A DNA stretch of 64,000 nucleotides from Tamarix chinensis (taxonomy: Eukaryota; Streptophyta; Magnoliopsida; Caryophyllales; Tamaricaceae). Below, in pieces: positions 55,901-64,000 of this stretch. The stretch covers positions 58,657,523 through 58,721,522 of the forward strand of contig CM060172.1 of the NCBI GenBank assembly GCA_030549775.1, given 5' to 3'. A program made the position numbers and the translations under genes. The notes under the pieces are model-generated. The model was not told the DNA's origin. It saw nothing but the letters and a program-made list of their open reading frames with translations, and searched no databases. The stretch's first letter is position 1. Every line of letters begins with the position of its first letter.

Positions 55901-57649
55901 CTAATGGAAAATTGGTTAAGACTAAGGGGTTTATCTAAAGGTCCATGCTCACATCCCATGGTATCCTCAGTGGGTCTTGTGGTAACAGCCCCTCTAGTAA
56001 AGGTGAGTCCATGCTGCTATGTGCATCATGGCCTCCCCAGACCTGACTATTGCGTGATCTATTTTGGGTACTACCTCTACCTTTACCTTTAGGATCTTAT
56101 GAGTTAGAAAAATGACACAAGGGATGGGTAAAAAACAAACGGTAGGGCTGGTTGTAACTATTATTAAGGCAGGTTAATATCATTACCAAAGTGAGAAGGA
56201 AGTAGAGTTTCTTTTTGGCGTTTTGAAATGACACCTATTGATTTGTTATTTTGTATTTCTAGTTTGTGTTTTCAATTTGAGTCATGACATATGTATGGGA
56301 TATAATAACTAAGAAAAGAGAGAGGGAATGAGAGTTGTCTTTTATGTCATTTTGGAGCCCATTTGTTTGTAATTTTGTGTCACAGGATCCATTGTGATTA
56401 ATGATGAGATAGTCTATTGGGGCAAGTTTTGATGGTAATGGATGCTTGTGTGATGATGGTTGGCTGTCAGCTGATTGATTGGTGGCAGTGGTGGCTGATT
56501 GTAGTTAGTCTTAGTGGGCATTGCCAGAAAGCATTGTTTGGCTGGAAAATTGGAAAACAAATAAAATCTGAACTACTTTTATTTTAGTTAATAGATTGTG
56601 GAAACAAGATTGGGCTCATATACCAAACTGATTTAGGGCTAATAAGAGGAAAGGAAAATAGTACATGAAAGGGAGGAAAGGAAACTAGGAAAAGAGAGGG
56701 AAGTCAAAGAAGAAAATTTAGACCAGAAGAAAGCATTTCGAGAGATAAATAACAATCAATATTTCTCTTCAAAGTTGTGAAAAGTAACATAAGGTAGGGC
56801 ATCCAAAGTAGTACCAAAAATCCGAAAATGTTTGTATAATCCTAAAGATTGCTACAAGCCTAGAAATCTTAAAAGAATGCAAACATCTACCAAATTATAT
56901 CATTTCCTTAGCCAACATGATTCCAGCAACCATAACACTTTGGATGCAAACAACTCCATGCTCTGCTGCTTGGTGCTTACGTTACAGCATTCTAGTCATG
57001 TAAGTTACCATGTCTTGGATGTCAAATGGAAATCGGAGTATGATGTATTTTGTTTGATTACATAAAAGGCATATGTTTTATCTATGCATTTCAAGCTGTC
57101 TTTATGAGCAGTGAAACATTCTGATTTTCTGTTAAAATAACTGTACCAGAAGTTTCACACACATATTTTTCTGTCAATGTGATATGAATCTTTGATATTC
57201 TGTAATTTTCTATTACCTTACTTTATCTTGAGAATGATGCAGATTAATAATGCAGGATCTAATGCATACAGTTACAAGCCATTAGCAGAAGCTTCAGACA
57301 AAGATCTTATGTGAGCTTGCAGCTCTCTCTCTCTCTCTATCACATAGATGCACTACTCCAACAGCACTCATGCATGGTCAGAGATATTTCTGTAGACTAA
57401 AGTATTATAATTGCTGATTAGTAGAATATATTATTTTGATATGCAGTGAAGTTATCACCACAAACACTCTTGGTTTGATGATCTGTTGTAGAGAGGTAAG
57501 GCATCTTTCTCTATCAGCAAGTGATGTCCAAAGGCAACATCCTTATGCCGGGATCTGGTTCAGGCAATAAAGATGATGTCAAGCCAATGTCGAGGCGGTC
57601 ATATATTTAACATTGATGGAGCTGGTTCTGATGGCAGACCAACTCCCAG
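52901..57649 (+). CDS. NOL: Chlorophyll(ide) b reductase NOL (NYC1-like), first seven exons; 3' part outside the window
   Basis: NOL is a chloroplast short-chain dehydrogenase/reductase. With NYC1 it reduces chlorophyll b to 7-hydroxymethyl chlorophyll a, the first step of chlorophyll b and LHCII breakdown. Exons: 52901-53183, 53286-53354, 54460-54521, 54683-54769, 57243-57310, 57447-57495, 57564-57649. All junctions are GT-AG in phase, giving 234 codons plus two bases. Residues 1-75 are Ser/Ala/Arg-rich, a likely plastid transit peptide. The NAD(P)-binding motif TGSTKGIG (90-97), YIDIWINNAGSNAY (about 162-175) and GGHIFNIDGAGSDGRPTPR (about 216-234) are characteristic of NOL. The start at Met 52901 is preferred; an in-frame ATG at 52754 would add 49 residues. 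The catalytic YxxxK exon and C-terminus are absent. They must lie right of 64000 or be lost, because intron 7 is full of transposons. Confidence 0.9.
55905..56100 (+). mobile_element. Au-type SINE in NOL intron 4
   Basis: The segment contains TGTGGTAACAGCCCCTCTAG, AAAGGTGAGTCCATGCTGC, CCCCAGACCTGACTATTGCGTGA and TTTTGGGTACTACC, ending in TACCTTTACC-type repeats. This order matches the body and tail of Au SINEs (GGAAACAGCC, GGTAAGGCTGCG, CCCC-GACCC-GC---GCG, GGGT--CC) as I remember them. The tRNA-derived head is diverged, so the left end is approximate. The match is from memory and not tested by search. Confidence 0.5.
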
Positions 57650-57731
57650 GTACAGTTTTTGATTGCTTATGTATGTACAGGTTCCTGATTGTGTACTTGC
57701 TATGTTAGAACTGTATTGAACTTTAGTTAGG

Positions 57732-59920
57732 TGTTTTGAATGGCAGAAAGCAATTGATAACTACAGAACTAAGAAAGTGGACGAATAAAACTCAAACAAG
57801 AAACTATCAAGAATTGTATTTTAGAAGAGAGTTTTGTCGAGTAGTCAAATGTAGGCTTTCTGTATTGATCAATGGTGCGGCCGTAGCCGGCACGCAATTT
57901 AAACCCTCTTGTTGTCAATTGTAGCACTGGTAAATAAGGGTATCGTTCTAGCCGGGGATTGAGAGGGCTCACCTCTATTTAACTAGTTTAAAAATAATTA
58001 AAACTAAAAACACTAAATAACACACAAAATAAATAAACAAGAGAAAATACTAATGGGGGTTATAAAAATAATAATAAAATGAATAAATAAAATATAATAA
58101 ACTAATAATAAAAATAATGAAAATAATGAGAAACCGCAGATATGAGAAATATGTTAGGGAAATAAAAATTCACCACTAGATTAGGTCGAAATATAATATT
58201 TATTTCTAAGTCATCTTTTAATCGTGAGAAGGAGATCGACCAAGTTGCACACCAAACGCAGGTCCATACACCTTATATTACTTCCCTTAATTAATTAATA
58301 CGACCACGTGCCTATATTAACCCTATTAGATACTAGCAGTATAGCAGCAACAAGCGGCTCCTATATTTAACTAGATTTAATGCATTAAGTGTAAGTGGAA
58401 GGCTGTCAATCTAAGTACCCAGACTAGTACAAAACGTATGTCTAGCTGTATTTCCTATCCTTGACCCACACGTATCGAAACGTTTTACCACTTCGGTTAG
58501 AATCACAAAACAATTAGGTGAATTGTTATCTAATCTAGCTGCAATTTATACACATAAATTCTAGTATATTTAGATGGCCACCTCGCAGGCAAATAATCCT
58601 ACATACTGTCACTTATGAGGAACTAGAACAAGGCATGCACCAAATAAACTATACTGGACAGAATTATACATATAAACGATAGCAATTAATATAGAGTCAA
58701 GAAACAATCTCACGAAACAAAGAAAATAAAATTATAAGTCAAACCATAGTCTAGGGTTTTAATTCATTCCCTAACAATAAATAATCAGCCACTCATAATT
58801 AAAGAATTAATTACACAGAAATATATATCTAAAATATAAAATAAAAATAAGAGAAATAAATAACCGGAATCAATTTTGAATTAAAGATCAAGAATTTATT
58901 CAGATAAAAATTAATTTTATCTGAAATAAATTCTACCGGTATAAAATTTCTTCTTATTCTATCTTCTCTCGGCTTTGATTTTCGTGCAAAATTCTTTCTC
59001 CTTTTTCGGCGCTGATGGCTGACGTAGGCGCTGCTGTGCTGCACGCCTCGAACACCGTGTCTCTCCTTCCGTGCCGCGCCGTTCCTCTCTGTGACGCGCG
59101 CTTGACCGAGCCTATAAAGGCTCTCTCCCGTCTCTCTCTGCGTCGTCTCACCCCGAGCCTATCAGGCTGTCCCTTCAACTCGTGCGGCCCGACAGCACTC
59201 TGCGTCGCTCTGTGACGCGCTCTGTTCTCTGCCTAACGGCAGAGACTGCCTCACTGAAGACCGTCCTGGTTTCTCAATTAATACCGCACGCCTTTTATAA
59301 AATTTTTGTGCCTTTGCCACGTCAGCCCTATGGCTGACTTTTCTTCCCCCTGCGAGCGGCTTTTTTTCTTCTGCCGTCTCGTTCCTCTTCGGCGTCGTTT
59401 TGTGTTCCAGGCCTTTGGGCCTTCGGCCTTCGGCCGTTGGTCCAAAGGTCAATTTTTTTTTTTTACTTAAATACAAAACCTGCAAAATAAAATTCAATAA
59501 ATATTAATAAATAATATTTTATTCTAAATTTACTTAATTTATATCATTTTAGCTCAAATAATGAAATTTTTACAATTTTTACCACTTAAGCATAAAACAA
59601 TAATTATTCCCCTATATTAGTTAAATAAACTACCAAAAACTAAGATTATAAGGGTATAAAATGTGTCAAAATATGAACTCATCAATCAACCCTAGTACAA
59701 TTGTGTACTTCAATGATTACAAGATCAATTCGCAACATACCTACTCTTAAATCATGTTGGGTATATATAGCCTACACTTCTTAGCAACCTGGACAACTGG
59801 TTAGGAGAGACTAACCTCGTCAGCTTGTCAACTAACTGTAACTAACTGACTGTTTAAACAGACTTTAAAAGCAACAGTTAGCTTATACCACAAATATCAA
59901 CGGCTAACTCCACCTCAACA
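57732..59920 (-). mobile_element. Putative copia-like LTR in NOL intron 7, split by another LTR
   Basis: On the minus strand the ends read TGTTGAGGTGGAG (59920) and TTCAAAACA (57732), so TG...CA. A TATATATA box sits near 59763-59769 (minus sense GGCTATATATACCC). Excluding the nested LTR-G and one duplication copy it is about 370 bp, normal for a copia LTR. No matching target duplication was found (TTAGG left, TCTTA right), so the ends or the solo-LTR interpretation may be wrong. Confidence 0.45.
57873..59684 (-). mobile_element. Solo LTR (LTR-G), 1.8 kb, in NOL intron 7
   Basis: On the minus strand it runs from TGATGAGTTCATATTTTGACAC to GGCTACGGCCGCACCA. The target duplication ATCAA is exact at 57868-57872 and 59685-59689. 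The TGATGAG start and the GGGTATCGTTCTAGCCGGGG block near the left end are features I associate with a widespread Ty3-type plant LTR. A GC-rich segment lies at 58960-59440. No internal region or partner LTR is present. The open frames inside (for example 58829-59497) are not supported as genes. Confidence 0.78.
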
Positions 59921-60176
59921 TCTTACAAAAGAGTGTTTTCAACAACAGAATTACTGACATCAACATGCTACACAGCTAGTGATTATGCACAGTGGCGGAG
60001 CCAGACTTTCAATTTCATGGTGTCCCACTCCCTTGTATAACAACAATAATTATTATATTTATGTATTTTATTAAATATAATTAAAAAATACTTAAAATAA
60101 AAAATAATATATAATTTATTTTACCTCAATAATATTTTTATCTTAAAATATGGCTAAATATATAGTCTGTAGTTAC

Positions 60177-60263
60177 CTTATCATAAACTGGAATGAAGTA
60201 ATAACCATTAGGAGCACACTGGGTTCTTTCCTTCACCAACTGATCGACTGTTTGAAGCTCAAC
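60177..60263 (-). other. Candidate short exon of unknown origin inside the hAT element
   Basis: On the minus strand, 29 open codons (VELQTVDQLVKERTQCAPNG and nine more residues, ending VYDK) lie between a good acceptor (CCTAACCCAG) and a good donor (AAG|GTAACT). The composition is balanced and unlike the AT-rich surroundings. It could be a captured host-gene exon, part of an untranslated or alternative transposon exon, or chance. I do not recognise the peptide. Confidence 0.3.
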
Positions 60264-60625
60264 CTGGGTTAGGGAAAACAGTAACAGATAAGCCTATTTC
60301 CATGATAAATGTTATTTAATCAGAAATAGGGAACCTCGGAGAGGATGAGATGTAGTAAAACAAAGAGAGAGAGAGAGAGAGAGAGAAAATGAGGCAAGGA
60401 AAAGAAAATTACCAAGGTTCAAACATCAACAAAACACCGAAAACATCAAATCATTAATCCCGGTAATTCACGTGAATATCACCAAAATAAAGCTCTTCGC
60501 AAGACTCGAACACGTTAAACGTATTTACTTCCAAGATCAAAACCGTGTCACACTAAATATTTCAGACAAGCAAGAACATTAACATTATCAATACATTACG
60601 CTTAAATATAAAATTTTACATAGTT

Positions 60626-63026
60626 TCACAATACTATTCGTCGAGTTTTCATACTTTGAAATCGATCTACAATAATATCATTGCTAATAGAATTAAATAC
60701 ATCTCTTTCTATAAATGTTACTAAACAATCTTGAAGCCATTGATCACACATTTTATTCCTTGATGCAGTCTTGATGAAATTCATTGCAGAAAATACTCGT
60801 TCGACGCTTGCAGTTGCTACTGGTAAAATTAAGGCCAATTTCACAAGCCTATAGACGAAAGGATATGTCTTATGCTTCTTGGTTTGCACTAATTGTCTTG
60901 AAAGATCAACAAGTCCTTTCAAGCCATGAAACCTGCTATCTGATCGAACATTTCTAATATAATTCTCCAGTTGATTGTCTAACACCACAACATCAACATT
61001 AGAGAAATCATCAGGATAAAAAGTGGTCAACCTAATTAAAGATTGCTTGTTAAAAGCTTCAAATGATGACGAAGGATGCAAACATGCAACACAACTCAAC
61101 AATTCAGTGCTCGCCACATCAAACCTGCAATTAAGCTCCTTTAGCTGCAAGTCTATAACACTATAGAGACAATCATATTTATAATGATGTAGATTTGTGA
61201 CAATTGGAGCTTGGCATGCTGATCTCTTCCCCTTAACATATTGCTCATTCATGTTGGGCACATCAATGTCTCTCTTGTTACAAAATAAAACAACCTCATT
61301 CAAAATATCTTCCCATCCATCATCTCTCATATCTTGCAAACGTTCCTTAGCAATTTCAACAAGTGCTAAGGCATTCAAAATGTCTTGATCATTCTTTTGC
61401 AATGCTTGAGATAAATCACCTGTCACTCCCATAACATTTATCATCAAATGTAACATGAAAATGAAGTCAAAAGTTTGTAATCCATATAATAAGAATGTAG
61501 CATCCCCGTTTTTATCAAATGTCCTATCAGCTTCCAAGTCTTCAAGTACCTTGATTACAGGAGAGAACAAATTTTTGAGACTCAAAAATGTCCTTAAATG
61601 AGAACCCCAACGAGTATCACCAGCCCTTGCAAGAACAGATTCTTGGTTCAATCCCCGACCAAATTCTATCAAGCCTTCTTCTAATGCATCTGCTATGTAA
61701 GCAGCTTGTTTATCTCGAAGAGAATCTTGACGCTTATTGGAGGATCCAATAACATTCACAACTCGTGTAACATTGCTAAGAAAACAACTAACTTCATTGT
61801 GACATTTCACCACAGCAATAAGAGTCAATTGAAGTTGATGAGCAAAACAATGAACATAATAAGCACAAGGATTTTCATTCTGAATCAATGCTTTCAAACC
61901 ACCAAATTCACCTCGCATATTACTAGCTCCATCATACCCTTGTCCTCGTACTTTTGATAAACATAATCCATACTGACTCAACATTGATTCAAGTGCAGCC
62001 TTAAGTGATAAAGCAGTTGTATCTTTGACATGTACAATCCCAACAAACCTTTCCATAACAAAACCTCTATCATCAACATAACGCAAAACAACGGCCATTT
62101 GTTCTTTCTTTGCTATGTCTCCTGCTTCATCCACTAATATGCCAAAAAAATTCATCCCCAATTTCATTAACAATCTGATTAATTATTGCAGATGCAAATG
62201 CATAACTAATATCCTTCTGAATCTCAGGTGAAGTCATCTGATTATTCTTTGGAGCATTTCCTAACACAACTTTAGCTACAGCTTCATTATTATGCCTTAA
62301 AACCTCCAGCAAACGAAGAAAGTTACCTCGATTTAGAGAATCTTCTGACTCATCGTGTCCTCTAAATGCCATTCCCCCCTCAAGAAGAAATCTTACAGCT
62401 TGAATAGATGCATCTAAACGGATAAGATAATCTGATTTGACTTGTTTCGATTGCTTTATGAAAGAGGCTTCAATGCTTTGCTTTTGTTTGATAAGATCTT
62501 CACATTTTTTAGTAGCATTAAAATGAGGACTATTAGAACTACCAACATGAACCTCAAACCTCTGTTTTTTATTCCAGTGTACAAATCCTTTTCCCACAAA
62601 ATGATCACCGCCAGCTTCAGATTCGCTTTTAAACAAGTAACAGGGCAGACAAAATGCAGCATCTTTAGCTATACTATATTCCAACCAATCATATTCATCA
62701 AACCAAGATGAGACAAATCGACGCTTTTTTCCACCAATAACCTTTGTAGGAAAGCTGTGAGTACGAGGTTGACAAGGGCCTTTTAAAAGATACGCTCTTC
62801 TTACCTCATCTTGAATATTGGGATGAAAATCTGAAATCTTTTTTCTTAACCCAGGATCTGCTTCTAAAGTTTCCAAATCAACTTTATCTTCATTAGCGAA
62901 TCTTAATTCTTGTGGTTGGCTTGAAGATGGGAGTGCTTGGTTTTCAGAAGTTGGTAATACAACTTGATTAACAGAATTAGATTCGTGGTAGCTATGCTTA
63001 GGCTGGATTGAAAAGTACCGTTGCAT
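60626..63026 (-). pseudogene. hAT transposase (TTF-type zinc finger, DUF4371, hAT dimerisation), one-base frameshift
   Basis: The transposase would cut and paste the surrounding element. The N-terminal frame (63026 to 62127, 299 codons) has a TTF-type zinc finger with SSWFDEYDWLEYS and CLPC (Cys126, Cys129), then the start of DUF4371. The second frame (to 60626) continues with LVDEAGD, GYDGASNMRG, the hAT-typical GDTRW, and the C-terminal dimerisation region LILPVATASVERVFSAMNF. The frames meet at a run of 7 T (plus strand 62146-62152 as A). Family members read GILVDEAGD here, consistent with 6 T. One extra base therefore breaks a protein of about 800 residues that is otherwise intact over 2.4 kb, typical family length. 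This is either very recent inactivation or a sequencing error; I see no other stop. Confidence 0.88.
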
Positions 63027-63536
63027 CCTAAATTAAGATATGAAACAATGTAATGAATAAACTAAAGAATTTGATTTCTACAAACTAATTTTGATTTCTA
63101 CCTAATTAGTAAGCCAATTTCTATTTTCTACATTAACAACATAAATTAGAATTTCTATAAACTAAAAAATTTAATCAATTAATACAATAAATATAATCAA
63201 TTAATAGTTTAAACTGAAAATTAATTTAAAATTTACCTAATTACATAAATAATTTAACAAAACAATATCTTACCTTCTAGTTGTCTGTTGACTGTTGACT
63301 ATTGTCGACCGTGGTAGCAGACTGTCAGTGGCTGGCTCTTGGCTGCCTAGATTAGGAATTCAAGATGAGGAATTGAGGATCGGTTTTAATTTGAAGAAGG
63401 CAAGGCAAGGCAGGCAAGTAGCAGAAAAACAATCAATTGCAACTTACAAGTCTGCAAAACAAAAGCAACAAGCCAAGCCAACAACCAATTTTAAGTTTAG
63501 TTTCCGATAATTTTAACTGAAGTCTGAACATATGTA

Positions 63537-63945
63537 TAATACTAGATCGAGAGAAGAAATGCGAAAAACAATCAACATTAACAATCAACAACAAGTCTGC
63601 AGAAGCAAGCAGCAAAATAGATTCAACAGAACAGAAGCAACTCCAATCTCCAACTACAAGTCGCAACATTCATGATTCATAATTTCATATGTATTATAAT
63701 TTATACAATTACAAATTGTAATTTACAACTTATACTAGATCATCGAGACTCGAGAGAACAAATGCGAGAAACAGAGAAAATGGACCAAAACGCAAGCCGC
63801 AACATTCAATCATTCTGATTTACAACAAGTCTGCTGTCTAATTTACAGACTAATTTACAGAAGCAACTCCAATCTCCAACTACAAGTCGCAACATTCAAT
63901 TTACAGAAGAAACTCCAATCTCCAACTGCAAGTCTGCAATATAAT
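63537..63945. repeat. Direct repeats near the right side of the hAT element
   Basis: AGCAACTCCAATCTCCAACT with ACAAGTCGCAACATTCA recurs at about 63637-63672 and 63861-63898, and a shorter version at about 63906-63935. Blocks containing ATACTAGATCGAGAG and AATGCGA-AAACA recur near 63538 and 63732, giving a unit of about 195-225 bp. These resemble subterminal repeats of hAT elements, where transposase binds. Confidence 0.65.
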
Positions 63946-64000
63946 TTTCTACATTATATTTATACATAGTCACTCTGCTGCTTCTGCAGCAGAACAAAAG

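Larger units (their letters stand above)
59990..64000 (-). mobile_element. hAT transposon (TTF-zinc-finger/DUF4371 type), one end in the window
   Basis: The left terminus CAGTGGCGGAGCCAG (59990-60004) is the usual end of plant hAT elements of this class. The 8 bases before it, ATTATGCA, would be the target duplication. The transposase reads leftward toward this end (60626-63026). The right terminus (expected CTGGCTCCGCCACTG-like) is not seen before 64000, so the element exceeds 4 kb. It sits in NOL intron 7 in the opposite orientation. A (GA)n run is at about 60365-60386. Confidence 0.75.

Noticed and set aside
58829..59497. Several overlapping short open frames on both strands
   Set aside because: They fall in the GC-rich part of solo LTR-G; no domain and no conserved partner.
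60177..60263. Missing NOL exon
   Set aside because: It is on the opposite strand to NOL and the peptide does not resemble the YGATK or C-terminal region of NOL.

Overview
This is plant nuclear DNA, almost certainly from a eudicot with an AT-rich, retrotransposon-dense genome. The evidence is two intron-containing genes of land-plant families (a calcium-dependent protein kinase and a chloroplast chlorophyll b reductase), a plant L1-type LINE, very long LTRs, an Au-type SINE and several hAT/Mutator-type non-autonomous elements. I do not name a species.

Layout: 1-2.8 kb, decayed LINE with a Mutator-like MITE inserted in its reverse transcriptase. 2.8-4.4 kb, RNase H-like remnant and a hAT-type MITE. 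4.4-8.7 kb, a 4.26-kb solo LTR. 8.7-18.4 kb, gene-free AT-rich DNA with a 190-bp tandem repeat and a badly decayed antisense LTR. 18.4-27.9 kb, one solo LTR (AACAT target duplication) into which a second LTR of the same group is inserted in reverse, giving a foldback of over 4 kb per arm. 27.9-30.8 kb, intergenic DNA and kinase leader. 30.8-36.5 kb, a complete seven-exon CPK1-type kinase gene. 37-51.7 kb, decayed LTRs and a gag-only Ty3-type retrotransposon, itself split by a further LTR and a hAT MITE. 52.9-57.6 kb, the first seven exons of NOL (chlorophyll b reductase). From 57.65 kb to the window end, the next NOL intron is filled by a copia-like LTR, a 1.8-kb solo LTR nested in it, and an autonomous-type hAT element whose transposase carries a one-base frameshift. 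The last NOL exons, with the catalytic Tyr/Lys, are not in the window.

The two host genes have no functional link: one is calcium signalling, the other chlorophyll b breakdown in plastids. Everything else is transposon history. At least five LTRs share the same internal order: CCCC-rich terminus, pyrimidine tract, short-period minisatellite, an array around CCACCGGTTATAATAGTGG, a TACTCAGTACC motif, and a GGTACTGGAAC block near the 3' end. Nearly all appear as solo LTRs. No tRNA, rRNA or CRISPR array was recognised. All boundaries were read by eye. Homology calls rest on remembered family motifs, not on searches.
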